Shown: positions 28,246 to 37,686, numbered from the stretch's first letter. The stretch is 64,000 bases of DNA from Streptomyces sp. NBC_00457 (GCF_036014015.1 NZ_CP107905.1:3906001-3970000); one strand, 5' to 3'. Made by a program: numbers and translations. Notes: a model not told the origin generated them from the sequence alone.

Positions 28246-29327
28246 TTCTCACCTGCCGCTTCGTTGTCGACGTACGGGGGCGTGGACCGGTCGTCCCAGG
28301 AGTCGACCCGGTAGCGGCCGGACTCGTGGTGGAACCAATAGACCGTGCTGAACCAGTTCCGCATATTGCCGACGCAGGCCCGCACGGCGGCGCTCAATTC
28401 CTTTCCCCGCACCGTTCCGTCGTCGAGCCCGTCGGCGAAACGCAGGGCCTTCTTTTCGACGGCCAGGAATTCGGAGACGCATCCCTCTACGCGTCGCCGC
28501 ACTTCCCTGATCGCCGCTTCCAGTGTCATCCCCTCATGCTTGATGAGACTGATTCCGAGATTGTGGACCTCATCGCCCGCGATTTCCTTGGGCAACGAAC
28601 AGAGGTCGTTGTACCAGGCGGCGAATTCCTGGCTCAGCAGGGCCGCCCGGCGGTATACCGGGTGCTTCCGCACGGTGTCCGGCAGTTCCTGTCCCGCGCT
28701 CGGTTCCAGCAGATCCGTCCAGATCCAGTGCGCGAAAGTGAGGCGGCGCAGTGCGAGATATTCCTCGACCGTCGGGACGACTCCCTCGGTACGGTTGCGG
28801 AATTCCCGGTCGTACGCCTCGATCACCGCGTGGAAGTGCCGGGCGAATCGCGCGTTCCAGGTTTCGGGCAGGAACGAGTACAACCGCACCATGCTGTCCG
28901 CGAACCCCGCGACCAGGGGGTCCTCGTGGTGCAGATGGTCCTCGGGGGAATCGAGGGCCGTATGCAACCGGAACCTCAGCTGCCGCCAAGCGGCCGGCCG
29001 GCCGTGCACGATGTCGCGGTCGTGCCGGTCGTCCCAGACGAAGAACCACGCGCTGTAGTCCGCAATCGCCTGGAGGACGTCCTCGGGGGCGCCAATGTAG
29101 TAGCCCGCCATGAGGTCCGTGTAGCACAAGCCGTCGGCATATTCCTCCACCTTGTCCGCCGGCATGAGCCTTTTTTCCAGTAGCCAGGTGCGGGTCTTCT
29201 CCTGGAGCCTGGGCCAATACGGATGGAGTTGCCTGGGAAACGCTGCCTCGATCACCGGTAGAGAGAGCGATGGTGGGACCGCGACCGCCGTCGGTGTCGA
29301 TGTGGTGCTGTGCGAGAAAGCATGCAC
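28242..29327 (-). CDS. Epi-isozizaene synthase
   Basis: A 361-residue class I sesquiterpene cyclase that turns farnesyl diphosphate into epi-isozizaene. The first metal motif is DDRHD at 99-103 and the second is NDLCSLPKE at 240-248 (Asn240, Ser244, Glu248), as in the S. coelicolor enzyme, to which the whole sequence is visibly very close. Aromatic residues around [10 protein letters not shown] line the pocket. GTG 29327 follows GAGAGGGG and gives the same length as the known protein. It is the first gene of a two-gene operon with the P450, giving the antibiotic albaflavenone. Confidence 0.95.
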   Translation of the reverse strand: MHAFSHSTTSTPTAVAVPPSLSLPVIEAAFPRQLHPYWPRLQEKTRTWLLEKRLMPADKVEEYADGLCYTDLMAGYYIGAPEDVLQAIADYSAWFFVWDDRHDRDIVHGRPAAWRQLRFRLHTALDSPEDHLHHEDPLVAGFADSMVRLYSFLPETWNARFARHFHAVIEAYDREFRNRTEGVVPTVEEYLALRRLTFAHWIWTDLLEPSAGQELPDTVRKHPVYRRAALLSQEFAAWYNDLCSLPKEIAGDEVHNLGISLIKHEGMTLEAAIREVRRRVEGCVSEFLAVEKKALRFADGLDDGTVRGKELSAAVRACVGNMRNWFSTVYWFHHESGRYRVDSWDDRSTPPYVDNEAAGEK

Positions 29328-29547
29328 GAACAAACCCCTCTCAGCCGCCAGTTGCACACACCCCTCCCGCCGTGCCGGGCGTGCGCCGTTGCGTATCCCC
29401 GCACTTCCATTCAGCACCACAACTGACCGATCTGGGAACGCATATGCTCCATTCACTACCCCACGGTGCCGAGAACGTCCCCTTGTGTGACTGAATATGG
29501 GTCACCGGCTGCACGCATACGATCGAATGTGCGACGGACATGCGAAC

Positions 29548-29583
29548 GGCGCCTGGTCAGGAAGAGGACCCTGAACAGGCGCC
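29548..29583. terminator. Strong hairpin downstream of def
   Basis: GGCGCCTG-G-TCAGG pairs with CCTGA-A-CAGGCGCC around a short loop. It is 44 bp past the def stop on the minus strand. The rest of the 299-bp gap 29328-29626 is the promoter region of the terpene operon. Confidence 0.7.
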
Positions 29584-29626
29584 GTACGGAAGGGAGTTGT
29601 GGGGCTCCAGTGGCCCCCGGCCGACT

Positions 29627-30277
29627 TCAGTCGTTCGCGACCACGGGGTAGCGGGGCTCGTTCTCGGCCATCTGCCGCAGCGCGTCCTTGCGTTCGCGCT
29701 TGGAGAGCCGGTCGATGTAGAGGTACCCGTACAGATGGTCCGTCTCGTGCTGCAAACACCGGGCGAAGTAGCCGGTGCCGCGCACCTTGATCGGGTTCCC
29801 CTGCTCGTCCTGACCGGTCACCTCGGCGTAGTCGGGCCGGGCGAGCGGTGCGTAGGCCGTCGGCACCGACAGACAGCCCTCGTTGCTGTCGTCCAGCCGA
29901 CGCTGCTCGGCGGGCAGCTCGACCAGCTTCGGGTTGCAGACCACGCCCACGTGCCGGACGCCCTGGTCGTCCTGGCAGTCGTAGACGAAGACCTTCAGGT
30001 CGACGCCGACCTGGTTGGCGGCCAGGCCCACACCCTCGGCGGTCCGCTGCGAGGCGAACATGTCCGCGATCAGCTGCTGGAGCTCCTCGCTGAAGTCGGT
30101 GACGTCCCTGCACTCCTTGTGCAGCACCGGATTCCCGACGACGGTGATCGGACGCGAGGAGCCACGCTCACGCCAGGCGCTCTCGCGCTCCTCCGCGTCC
30201 TCGGTGTCGACGACAAACCCCTCGTCATCCACGGGAAGCACGCCCGCGTGCTGCTGCTCGGTGTCCTGCTGGGCCAT
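29627..30277 (-). CDS. def: Peptide deformylase
   Basis: A 216-residue deformylase that removes the N-terminal formyl group of new proteins. All three motifs are present: [17 protein letters not shown] (metal-binding Cys) and QHETDHLYG (HExxH with two metal His and the catalytic Glu). The first 45 or so residues are a polar, Asp/Glu-rich extension found in Streptomyces paralogues. ATG 30277 is chosen as it opens this extension; an upstream in-frame codon exists. Streptomyces have several def genes, so this may not be the essential one. Confidence 0.93.
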   Translation of the reverse strand: MAQQDTEQQHAGVLPVDDEGFVVDTEDAEERESAWRERGSSRPITVVGNPVLHKECRDVTDFSEELQQLIADMFASQRTAEGVGLAANQVGVDLKVFVYDCQDDQGVRHVGVVCNPKLVELPAEQRRLDDSNEGCLSVPTAYAPLARPDYAEVTGQDEQGNPIKVRGTGYFARCLQHETDHLYGYLYIDRLSKRERKDALRQMAENEPRYPVVAND

Positions 30278-30338
30278 GACCGACGATGCCTTCCTAAAAC
30301 CAAACAAGCGTGAAGTTGCGGATACAGGGTACGTGGAC

Positions 30339-30383
30339 GCGCCCCGTCAGGGGCGCGGGGAACTGCGCGACCAGCCACAACGG
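30339..30383 (+). repeat. Interspersed 3'-end repeat, short form (copy E)
   Basis: GCGCCCCGTCAGGGGCGC, GGGGAACTGCGCGACCAGCC. It lies between def and the upstream TPR gene; orientation is opposite to these minus-strand genes. Confidence 0.75.
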
Positions 30384-30403
30384 ACCCGCAGCCGACCAAC
30401 GAC

Positions 30404-31384
30404 CTAGCAGACCTCTTCCAAATCCCGCCAGTCCCGAGAATCCGGGCTATCGGCAACCCACCCGTCCAACAGCCCCCGAACCAGCGAAGCCGGCGCAGCC
30501 ACCCCGCACTCCCGCTCCGGCACCCACAACTGCCCATCCGTCCGATGCCCCAGCGGCCCAGGATGCCCCGGCTCACTGTGATCATGCGGATCCAGATGCT
30601 CCCCGTCACCCTCATCCGACGGCATCCGAGACTCCGAGCACATCCGACACAGCAACCGCACCGAAGACGACCAGTCCTCCGCAGCGAACCCCGCGTCCGC
30701 AGCCAACTGCTCCAACGCATCCCGGTCGGCCTCGCTGGCCGCCTCCAGCAGCACCACCCACGTCGGCACCGGCGACGGCGCCCACAGCTCGATCTCGTCG
30801 AACACGGGATACGCATGCCCCGCGGCGATGGTCCGCTCGCCATGCGGAACCCCGTCGTGCAGCACGACCTCACCCCAGCGCCGCCCCGACGACGGCAGCG
30901 GAATGGACAGCACCTCGATGCGCGCGGGATCGAGCCGCCGCCCCCACACCACCTCGGCCTCGCCCTCCGGCGACAGCCGTACGGCCGCACTGCCCAGGTC
31001 CATCCCGACGGGCTCCCCGGCAGCGCCGGGACCGCCCGGCACGCGCAGCCCGTACGCCTGCCAGGCACGGCGGGCCAGCGGCCAGTCCTGGAGCGCGGTG
31101 GCGGCGATGCCGACGTTCCACCAGTCAGGTGCCCCGGTCTCCCGGTCGAGCAGCGCGACGGCCCTGAGACCCGCGGCCCGCGCCTGCTCCCAGTCGTGCC
31201 GGAATTTGTGCAGCAGGGCCAGGTTGAACCAGGACTCGGAAAGCCAGGGCTCCAGATCGGCGGCCCGTGTCAGCAGCGCGCCCGCGTCCTCGTACCGACC
31301 GTCCCCGATCAGCGTGAACGCACGGTCGGTGGCCTGCCGCCAGGAGGCGGAGGGCCGGTGCCGTCCCTTGCCGAAGATCCTCAC
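30404..31384 (-). CDS. Tetratricopeptide-repeat protein of unknown function
   Basis: A 326-residue soluble protein. Residues about 15-110 contain two to three TPR-like helix pairs (ALLTRAADLEPWLSESWFNL, WWNVGIAATALQDWPLARRA); the rest is a less familiar domain rich in Trp and acidic residues with a CRMCSES motif near residue 247. TPRs mediate protein contacts. GTG 31384 begins a basic segment. The same gene order def, TPR, HD proteins, rsrA, sigR is found in S. coelicolor, so the group is conserved but its shared role is unknown. Confidence 0.8.
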   Translation of the reverse strand: MRIFGKGRHRPSASWRQATDRAFTLIGDGRYEDAGALLTRAADLEPWLSESWFNLALLHKFRHDWEQARAAGLRAVALLDRETGAPDWWNVGIAATALQDWPLARRAWQAYGLRVPGGPGAAGEPVGMDLGSAAVRLSPEGEAEVVWGRRLDPARIEVLSIPLPSSGRRWGEVVLHDGVPHGERTIAAGHAYPVFDEIELWAPSPVPTWVVLLEAASEADRDALEQLAADAGFAAEDWSSSVRLLCRMCSESRMPSDEGDGEHLDPHDHSEPGHPGPLGHRTDGQLWVPERECGVAAPASLVRGLLDGWVADSPDSRDWRDLEEVC

Positions 31385-31497
31385 GATTCCCGCCTGCCAG
31401 TTCCGTGGAGTGGGCTGGCTGTGCCTTTCGCGCCCCCGGACACCCTCTCCTGCGCATCAAACCACGTACGGCTGGAGGGGCGCTCATTACCCATGGG

Positions 31498-32745
31498 TTA
31501 CCCAGCCCCGGGCAGGGTCAGACAGTCCTTGGCCAGCACACGGGCCAGCGACTCGACCACCTCGGGTGCGTAGTCCCCGGCGGTCGCGAGCCGCAGCTCC
31601 TCCAGGGCCCGCAGCGGCCCGCCGGGACCGGCGTCCCGGGCCTTCTCCTCGTAGGCGTTGACCGCCCGTACGATCCGTGCGGCCACGGGCTGCTCCCGGC
31701 AGGGGTCGGCCTGCCGCTCCACGACCGTGGCGACCTGCGGGCTCACCCCGGTCTGCCGTACGACGGCCCCGCCGAGCAGGGCGATCCGCCGCTGCTCGGA
31801 CGGCGGGAGCGCGGCGGTGGCGCCGGCCGGGACGGGGTCGACGAGGCTGAGCTGACCGATGTCGTGCATGAGTGCCGCGTACTCCAGGACGGTGAGGTCG
31901 GGCCCGGACAGCCCCATGTCGCGCCCTACCGCCCGGCTGAGCGCGGCCACCCGCCGGGCATGCCCCGCGGGGGTGTATCCGGCGATCTCGGTGGCGCGGG
32001 CGAGGGAGGCGATGGTCTGCCGGTAGGTGGTGCGGACGGCGGCGTAGCGCCGGAAGGAGAGCTGGGTGAGCAGCAGCGGCAGCGAGAAGACGGGCAGCGC
32101 CCACAGCCCCACGACGGCCACCGCGAGCGCCATCACCGCCCCGGTCGCGCACACCGCTGACCCGATCCCGAGCAGGCCCCGCAGCTCGTCCCGCAGCAGC
32201 GGCCCGAAGGGCCATCCGGTGCGGGAGTGCGCGAGGGCCGCGGCGAGGACGGCGTCGCACAGCGCGGTGAGCGTGAGCAGCGCGACGAGCAGCAGGGCGT
32301 ACGCGGGTCCCGCGCCCTTGCCGAACGCGCCCTGGTTGTACAGGGGTTGGAAGCAGAAGGCGGCGAAGGCGACGGTCAGGATGCGCCGGGCCAGATGATC
32401 GGCCGTCGACCCCTGTCCCCGCGCGATGTGCGGCACGCTCCCGACGAGCGAGGCGGCGAGCACGACGGTGACGACCTGCGGGACTCCGTGTTCGGTGGCC
32501 CGTCCCGCGTCCTCCCCGAGCAGCGCGTACGCGAGCGCCCCCGCAGCCCCGAGCGGCGCGGACTCCCTGGCCTCGGCCCCGCTCCACCGGGCGAGTTCAC
32601 CGAGGGCGACCAGGACGGCGAAGGCGAGGGCGACGCAGGGGTCGTCGAGGCCGGTCCAGAGGGTGTGTGCGAGGGAGGCGGCGGCGAGACAGAGCGCGCA
32701 GGCGTGGATGAGGGGCACCAGCGGCCGCCGGCGTGCGACGCTCAT
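31498..32745 (-). CDS. Membrane protein with degenerate HD(-GYP) domain
   Basis: A 415-residue protein with six or seven membrane helices in the first 230 residues, then an HD domain (GHARRVAALSRA at 261, MHDIGQLS with the His-Asp pair at 294-295). Compared with its neighbour it has lost the second half of the HD-GYP signature: the HHERLDGSGYP segment is replaced by VVERQADPCRE. It is therefore probably not an active cyclic-di-GMP phosphodiesterase, though HD alone can keep some metal binding. It starts within the stop of the upstream HD-GYP gene (ATGA), so the two are made together, perhaps as partners. Confidence 0.83.
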   Translation of the reverse strand: MSVARRRPLVPLIHACALCLAAASLAHTLWTGLDDPCVALAFAVLVALGELARWSGAEARESAPLGAAGALAYALLGEDAGRATEHGVPQVVTVVLAASLVGSVPHIARGQGSTADHLARRILTVAFAAFCFQPLYNQGAFGKGAGPAYALLLVALLTLTALCDAVLAAALAHSRTGWPFGPLLRDELRGLLGIGSAVCATGAVMALAVAVVGLWALPVFSLPLLLTQLSFRRYAAVRTTYRQTIASLARATEIAGYTPAGHARRVAALSRAVGRDMGLSGPDLTVLEYAALMHDIGQLSLVDPVPAGATAALPPSEQRRIALLGGAVVRQTGVSPQVATVVERQADPCREQPVAARIVRAVNAYEEKARDAGPGGPLRALEELRLATAGDYAPEVVESLARVLAKDCLTLPGAG

Positions 32746-34040
32746 CGCCGCGCTCCCAGGCGGCTCTCGGCGGGCGGAGTGACGCGTGGTTCCTCGCCCG
32801 CGGTGACCGCCGGGCGCCAGCCATGTCGGCCCAGGGCCCGGACCAGCGCCTCGACCATCCGGGGGTCGAACTGCGCTCCCGCGCACCGCCGCAGCTCCTC
32901 CAGCGCGACAGCGACCGGCCTGGCCCGCCGGTAGGACCGCGTGGACGTCATCGCGTCGAAGGCGTCGGCGACCGCCACCACCCGCGCGCACTCCGGGATC
33001 TGGGTGCCCACCAGCCCGTACGGATATCCGCTCCCGTCCAGCCGCTCGTGATGGTGCAGCACCGCCGCCCGCGCCTCGCCGAGGAAGGCGATCCCGCGCA
33101 CCATCTCGTGGCCGTACTCCGGATGCAGCTCGATGACCCGCCGCTCCTCGGGAGTCAGCGGCCCGTCCTTGCGCAGCAGCCGCGTCGGCACGCCCAACTT
33201 CCCCACGTCGTGCAGGATTCCGGCGAACCGCAGGACTTCGACGCGTTCGTCGTCCATCCCCAGCTCACGCGCGATCATCGTCGACGCCTGCCCGACCCGC
33301 TCGCTGTGCCCGCGCGTGTACTCGTCCTTGATGTCGACGGCCTGCACCAGCGCCCGGATGGTCGCCTGATGCGCCGCCCGCTCCCGGTGGTACTGCGCGA
33401 ACACCCAGGCCGACACGCACATCGGCAGCAGCACCAGCAGCGCGGCGAACGGCCCATACGGGCTGCGCCACAGGACGGCCATCATCAGCCCGGCGAGGCC
33501 GTGGACGCCGATCGGCGCAAGGGATCGTAGGAACAGACCACGCCAGGCCTGCCGTACGGGCACGCGCTCGGCGAGGGCCAGGATCCCGCCGTCCAGCACG
33601 CTGAGCACCAGGCAGAACGCGAGCACCGCGGCCAGGGCGGGCAGCAGCGCGTACGGGAAGTCGGATGCCACGACCGCGTCCCGGCCGCCCAGCGCCCAGT
33701 GGACGCGGGCCGCCGCCCAGACGGCGACGACGAGTTCGGCCGCCCGCCAGATCCGCCGCGGCGTCCGGGGCCGGCCCGCTACGGGGGACAGCAGCGCTCC
33801 GGGCACCGCGACCAGCGCGGCGGCGGGCGGCGGCAGCAGAAAGGCCCCGGCCAGCAGGACGGGATAGAAGGTGCCGAGGGCCCGCCACCGGGTGATCTGC
33901 TCGCATCCGGCGTAGAGCGCGGCGAGCAGCGCGACCGCCCACCAGGGCGTGTGCAGGGACGGCAGCGGGAGGAGGCAGAGCAGCGCACCGAGGGCTACGC
34001 AGGCGACGTACGCGCGTGCCCGCGCTGGTACCGCCTCCAT
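32742..34040 (-). CDS. Membrane-bound HD-GYP domain protein, likely cyclic-di-GMP phosphodiesterase
   Basis: A 432-residue protein: about seven helices in residues 1-215, a linker, and an HD-GYP domain (GHSERV at 244, LHDVGKLGVP with HD near 277, HHERLDGSGYPYGL near 333, VVAVADAFDAMTS). All metal-binding His/Asp residues and the GYP loop are present, so it should hydrolyse cyclic di-GMP or a related dinucleotide at the membrane. c-di-GMP controls BldD and thus development in Streptomyces. Coupled to the degenerate HD gene downstream. Confidence 0.87.
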   Translation of the reverse strand: MEAVPARARAYVACVALGALLCLLPLPSLHTPWWAVALLAALYAGCEQITRWRALGTFYPVLLAGAFLLPPPAAALVAVPGALLSPVAGRPRTPRRIWRAAELVVAVWAAARVHWALGGRDAVVASDFPYALLPALAAVLAFCLVLSVLDGGILALAERVPVRQAWRGLFLRSLAPIGVHGLAGLMMAVLWRSPYGPFAALLVLLPMCVSAWVFAQYHRERAAHQATIRALVQAVDIKDEYTRGHSERVGQASTMIARELGMDDERVEVLRFAGILHDVGKLGVPTRLLRKDGPLTPEERRVIELHPEYGHEMVRGIAFLGEARAAVLHHHERLDGSGYPYGLVGTQIPECARVVAVADAFDAMTSTRSYRRARPVAVALEELRRCAGAQFDPRMVEALVRALGRHGWRPAVTAGEEPRVTPPAESRLGARR

Positions 34041-34100
34041 GACGTCCCTCCCCGACCGTGCCCGTACCGGCTCAGGAGCCTAGGGCGGCGGGTGGGACGG

Positions 34101-34121
34101 CCGCGGGTCGATGACCCGCGG
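34101..34121. terminator. Hairpin terminator of sigR-rsrA
   Basis: CCGCGGGTC at 34101-34109 pairs with GACCCGCGG at 34113-34121, loop of three bases, 28 bp after the rsrA stop. Confidence 0.65.
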
Positions 34122-34149
34122 TTAGCACGTTCGAGTGACGACAGGCCGT

Positions 34150-34452
34150 TCAGGATTCCTGCGGGGTCGCCGTCACGTCGTGGTCCGGGACTGCCTGCCC
34201 GGAGCGGATCAGGTCGATCCGCCCCAGGACCTTGGAGCGCAGGTCGGTGGGTACGTCGTCGTGACCGCAGCACCGCTTGACGAGCTTCTTGACGGCCTCT
34301 TCGAGCCCGTACTTCTCCAGGCACGGCGAGCACTCCTTGAAGTGCTGCTTGAACTTGGCGCGATCGACGTCCGGCATCTCACTGTCGAGGAACTCGTAGA
34401 GATGGTCCAGGACTTCACTGCAGTCCGTCTCGTGCGGCTCTCCGCAGCTCAT
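34150..34452 (-). CDS. rsrA: Redox-sensitive zinc anti-sigma factor RsrA
   Basis: A 100-residue ZAS protein. His37, Cys41 and Cys44 (HFKECSPC) plus Cys11 (or Cys3) bind zinc; under thiol oxidation a disulfide forms, zinc is lost and SigR is released. Cys61-Cys62 and His7 are further conserved residues. Its ATG overlaps the sigR stop (ATGA), coupling the two proteins in 1:1 supply. It sits in the cytoplasm and holds SigR inactive in reducing conditions. Confidence 0.96.
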   Translation of the reverse strand: MSCGEPHETDCSEVLDHLYEFLDSEMPDVDRAKFKQHFKECSPCLEKYGLEEAVKKLVKRCCGHDDVPTDLRSKVLGRIDLIRSGQAVPDHDVTATPQES

Positions 34453-35132
34453 GAGCCCGAGCCTTTCGCTTCGTTCGACTCTCCGGCGCCGGCCGGGACC
34501 AGTCCGCGCTCACGGGCGTAGTCCTCGAGCATGCCGCGCAGTTGACGGCGGCCCCGGTGCAGCCGGGACATCACCGTACCGATGGGTGTCCCCATGATGT
34601 CCGCGATCTCCTTGTACGCAAAGCCTTCTACGTCCGCGAGATAGACGGCGATGCGGAATTCCTCGGGGATCGCCTGCAACGCTTCCTTCACGTCCGAGTC
34701 GGGCAGATGGTCGAGCGCCTGCGACTCCGCGGAGCGCAGACCCGTCGACATGTGCGACTCGGCACGGGCGAGCTGCCAGTCCTCGATCTCCTCGGCCGCG
34801 GAGCGCTGGGGTTCACGCTGCTTCTTGCGGTACGAGTTGATGAAGGTGTTGGTGAGGATCCGGTACAGCCACGCCTTGAGGTTGGTGCCCTCGCGGAACT
34901 GGTGGAAGGACGCGTACGCCTTGGCGTACGTCTCCTGCACCAGGTCCTCGGCGTCGGCCGGGTTGCGCGTCATGCGCAGCGCGGCCGAGTACATCTGGTC
35001 GAGGAATTCGAGCGCGTCCCGCTCGAAGCGCACGTTGCGCTCCGTGGTGGACTCCGCGCCCATGCCCTGGCCCTCGGGCTGCTCCGCCTGGCCGTTGTCG
35101 GTCCCTGCGTCGATCCCAGTGACCGGACCCAC
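34449..35132 (-). CDS. sigR: Thiol-oxidative-stress ECF sigma factor SigR
   Basis: A 227-residue ECF sigma factor: region 2 ([32 protein letters not shown]) and region 4 ([20 protein letters not shown]). It drives thioredoxin, mycothiol and protein-quality genes from GGAAT-N18-GTT promoters. GTG 35132 gives the standard length; an in-frame ATG at 35297 adds exactly 55 residues and corresponds to the unstable long form SigR' of S. coelicolor. A matching sigma-R promoter lies upstream of that start (35354-35383). Followed directly by rsrA. Confidence 0.96.
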   Translation of the reverse strand: MGPVTGIDAGTDNGQAEQPEGQGMGAESTTERNVRFERDALEFLDQMYSAALRMTRNPADAEDLVQETYAKAYASFHQFREGTNLKAWLYRILTNTFINSYRKKQREPQRSAAEEIEDWQLARAESHMSTGLRSAESQALDHLPDSDVKEALQAIPEEFRIAVYLADVEGFAYKEIADIMGTPIGTVMSRLHRGRRQLRGMLEDYARERGLVPAGAGESNEAKGSGS

Positions 35133-35353
35133 CTCCTCAAGATTCCGGGCAGCACCGATACCGGTGTCACCAGACTCGGAGGATAGACGACGACCCGACC
35201 CCGCCGCCCCTCGAATCGGGGTGGTCTTGGCCGCGTGCAGCACCGTCCAGTCCAGGTCAGTGCGGCTGCTGCGGCTCGGGCATACGGTCGAACCCATGCG
35301 GCGGACTTCCTCTCCCACGACGTCGGTGCTGGTCTCTCAGCACTTCTGTCCCG

Positions 35354-35383
35354 CTCAACAGTGGTCCGCGGCCCAACATTCCC
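35354..35383 (-). promoter_or_regulatory. sigR: Sigma-R-dependent promoter of sigR
   Basis: On the minus strand GGGAAT (35383-35378), an 18-bp spacer, and GTTGAG (35359-35354). This fits GGGAAT-N18-GTT exactly and would make the mRNA start about 50 bp before the long-form start codon. Confidence 0.85.
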
Positions 35384-35389
35384 GGGCCT

Positions 35390-36019
35390 TTACCCCAGTG
35401 ACCCGGCCCACTTCACCACCGCGTCGGTGATGAGCGCCACGACCTCGTCCGGCTCGATCTCCGCCCGCTTGGGCACGGCGAAGCCATGATCGCCGTACGG
35501 CACCTCGACCAGTTCATAAGTGCCCTTCGGGAATTCCTCCGGCCTCCCGAACGGGTCGTTGCCGCCCTGCACGACGAGGGTGGGCACCCCGGCGCCGAGC
35601 AGTTCGTCGGCGCGGGACTTCTCGGGCCTGCCGGGCGGGTGCAGCGGGAAGCTGAGGGCGAGGACGCCGGCGGCTCCCAGCTCCACGGCCGTACGGCAGG
35701 CGACGCGGGCCCCGGCGCTGCGTCCGCCCGAGATCACGGGCAGCCCGGACCCGGCGACCGCGGGCCAGATGCCCCGCCACCCCACGTCCAGCGTCTTCGG
35801 CGCGGGCGCCACCTTCTTCCCGGCCACCCGCCAGGGCTGCTCCACGAGGGCGACGCTCACGCCGTGCCCCGGCAGCTCGGCGGCGATCGCCCGAAGGTCC
35901 CGCGCCTCGATGCCGCCGCCCGCGCCGTGGCTCACCGCCAGCACGAGCCGCGGCTTCCTCGCCCGGTGCCAGGTGATGCGGGCGTCCCCCGCGTCGGTGC
36001 TGATGATCTCGGTCGTCAC
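35390..36019 (-). CDS. Alpha/beta hydrolase family protein (KANL3/TEX30 type)
   Basis: A 209-residue small alpha/beta hydrolase. SHGAGGG near residue 30 is the oxyanion loop, VISGGRSAGAR near residue 95 is the nucleophile elbow with the catalytic Ser, VVQGGNDPFG the strand before the acid, and YGDHGFAVPK holds the catalytic His. Family members hydrolyse esters or unknown acyl bonds. The C-terminal end abuts the sigma-R promoter of sigR, so its transcript reads toward that promoter region. Start GTG 36019; the YedK gene stop is only 1 bp away. Confidence 0.85.
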   Translation of the reverse strand: MTTEIISTDAGDARITWHRARKPRLVLAVSHGAGGGIEARDLRAIAAELPGHGVSVALVEQPWRVAGKKVAPAPKTLDVGWRGIWPAVAGSGLPVISGGRSAGARVACRTAVELGAAGVLALSFPLHPPGRPEKSRADELLGAGVPTLVVQGGNDPFGRPEEFPKGTYELVEVPYGDHGFAVPKRAEIEPDEVVALITDAVVKWAGSLG

Positions 36020-36020
36020 G

Positions 36021-36836
36021 CTAGAAGAGTGTGCCCTCTTCGGGCCCTTCCAGCTCCTTCAGCAAGTCCGGCCCGTTGTTGCGGACGTTGCTGACCGCGG
36101 TGGTGACGGGGTAGGCGCGCATCAGTCCGGGGGGCGGCGGGGCGAGCAGCTCGCGCAGCTCGTCGGGGTCGGTGCGGGACGGGTCGAGCCAGCTGTCCCA
36201 GCGGTCGGGTGTCAGCATCAGCGGCATCCGAGGGTGGATGTCGGCCAGCACGTACGGCCCGTCGGCGGGCGCCACCGCCAGCGGGGTCTGCTCCGCCTCC
36301 GTCGTGATCACCGAGCAGGTCACCCACCAGGCCTGCGGATGCTCGTCGGGCAGCGTCTTGTCCCGCCAGAACTCGTACAGCCCGGCCATGGCGAACACGG
36401 ACCCGTCGGCGGGGAGCACGAAATAGGGCTGCTTGCGCGGCCGTTTCTTCTTCCCCTCCTCCTCCAGGTCCCGCTCCTGCTTGCCGGTGACCCACTCGTA
36501 GTAGCCGTCGGCGGGCAGGATGCACCGACGGGCGGCGAAGGCACGGCGGTACGACGGCTTCTCGTGCACCGTCTCCGCCCGCGCGTTGATCATCCGCGCG
36601 CCGCCCTCGGGGGTCTTCGCCCAGGAGGGAACGAGCCCCCACTTGAGCTTGCGCAGCTGCCGAACCGGTCGCTTCTCGTCGGCGTCCTTCACAGGACGGT
36701 CCAGGACCGCGTAGACCTCTTTGGTCGGGGCCACGTTGTAGTCGGGCTCCAGGGTCTCCTCGGGCTCCCACTTCTCGATCTCAAAGATTCCTGCGAGATC
36801 CTCGGGCCTACGACTCGATGCATACCGTCCGCACAT
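36021..36836 (-). CDS. SOS response-associated peptidase / abasic-site sensor (YedK/HMCES)
   Basis: A 271-residue SRAP protein. Translation must begin MCGRYAS at ATG 36836 because Cys2 is the catalytic residue that crosslinks to abasic sites in single-stranded DNA. NVAPT, WGLVPSWAK, NARAETV, RRCILPADGYYEW and the active His in ADIHPRMP are all present. A 20-residue Lys/Arg/Glu insert (about residues 130-145) is an odd feature. It shields abasic sites during replication. It lies 1 bp ahead of the hydrolase gene, so probably co-transcribed. Confidence 0.92.
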   Translation of the reverse strand: MCGRYASSRRPEDLAGIFEIEKWEPEETLEPDYNVAPTKEVYAVLDRPVKDADEKRPVRQLRKLKWGLVPSWAKTPEGGARMINARAETVHEKPSYRRAFAARRCILPADGYYEWVTGKQERDLEEEGKKKRPRKQPYFVLPADGSVFAMAGLYEFWRDKTLPDEHPQAWWVTCSVITTEAEQTPLAVAPADGPYVLADIHPRMPLMLTPDRWDSWLDPSRTDPDELRELLAPPPPGLMRAYPVTTAVSNVRNNGPDLLKELEGPEEGTLF

Positions 36837-36886
36837 ACGTGCCACACTGCCAGACTCCGTAAGAACAGAGGGAGCACCCCGGACAC

Positions 36887-37600
36887 ATGGACAGCAGCAC
36901 AGCGACCTCTCTGTGGGACGAGCTGATCGGCACCCAGACCGACCCGGACGTGTGGGTGGTGATCGCGACCCTCGTCGCCGCGGTCGCGGTGGTCGTCCCA
37001 CACGGCCTGTGGCGCCTCGCCCGCAACGCCATCACCATCGCCCACGAAGGCGGCCACGGCCTGGTCGCGCTGCTCACCGGCCGGCAGCTCACCGGCATAC
37101 GCCTGCACTCCGACACCAGCGGCCTCACGGTCAGCCGCGGCAAGCCGTACGGCCTCGGCATGATCCTCACCGCCGCCTCCGGCTACACCGCTCCCCCACT
37201 CCTCGGCCTCGGCGGCGCGGCCCTGCTCGGCGCCGGCCGCATCACACTTCTGCTGTGGCTGGCCACGGCCCTGCTCCTGGCCATGCTGGTCATGATCCGC
37301 AACGCCTACGGCGCCCTGACGGTCGTCCTCACCGGCGGCACGTTCGTCCTGGTCTCCTGGCTGGCCGGCCCCCAGGTCCAGGCGGCCTTCGCGTACGCGG
37401 TGGTGTGGTTCCTGCTGCTGGGCGGCGTCCGTCCGGCATTCGAGCTGCAGGCCAAGAGGGCGCGGGGAGGAGCGGGGGACTCGGACGCGGATCAGCTGTC
37501 GAGGCTGACGCATGTGCCGGCGGGGATGTGGCTGTTCCTGTTCCACGCGGTGAGCTTGTGCTCGCTGATAGGCGGGGGACGTTGGCTGCTGGCGGTGTGA
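36887..37600 (+). CDS. M50-family metallopeptidase-like membrane protein
   Basis: A 237-residue membrane protein with about six helices. IAHEGGHGLVALLTGRQL (HEGGH at 53-57) is the zinc-binding HExxH of site-2-protease-like M50B peptidases, buried in the second helix. The second metal motif of the family (NPxPxxxLDG) is not obvious, so proteolytic activity is uncertain. It is divergent from the YedK gene with 50 bp between the starts. A copy of the short interspersed repeat follows. Confidence 0.82.
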   Translation: MDSSTATSLWDELIGTQTDPDVWVVIATLVAAVAVVVPHGLWRLARNAITIAHEGGHGLVALLTGRQLTGIRLHSDTSGLTVSRGKPYGLGMILTAASGYTAPPLLGLGGAALLGAGRITLLLWLATALLLAMLVMIRNAYGALTVVLTGGTFVLVSWLAGPQVQAAFAYAVVWFLLLGGVRPAFELQAKRARGGAGDSDADQLSRLTHVPAGMWLFLFHAVSLCSLIGGGRWLLAV

Positions 37601-37603
37601 AGA

Positions 37604-37652
37604 CGCCCCTTTAGGGGCGCGGGGAACTGCGCGACCAGCCCCGACGGCGCCG
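37604..37652 (+). repeat. Interspersed 3'-end repeat, short form (copy F)
   Basis: GCCCCTTTAGGGGCGCGGGG then AACTGCGCGACCAGCCCC, starting three bases after the M50 gene stop; a likely terminator. Confidence 0.8.
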
Positions 37653-37674
37653 CACCCGAAGCACAGCCCCCTAC

Positions 37675-37680
37675 TAGAGT
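37675..37680 (+). promoter_or_regulatory. aroA: Probable -10 element (TAGAGT) for leaderless aroA
   Basis: TAGAGT ends 6 bases before the aroA ATG and there is no ribosome binding site. Confidence 0.45.
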
Positions 37681-37686
37681 GGGCTT

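Noticed and set aside
26869..29327. A larger terpene gene cluster around the synthase and P450
   Set aside because: Flanking genes are nrdS and def, both housekeeping or regulatory; the known pathway needs just these two genes.
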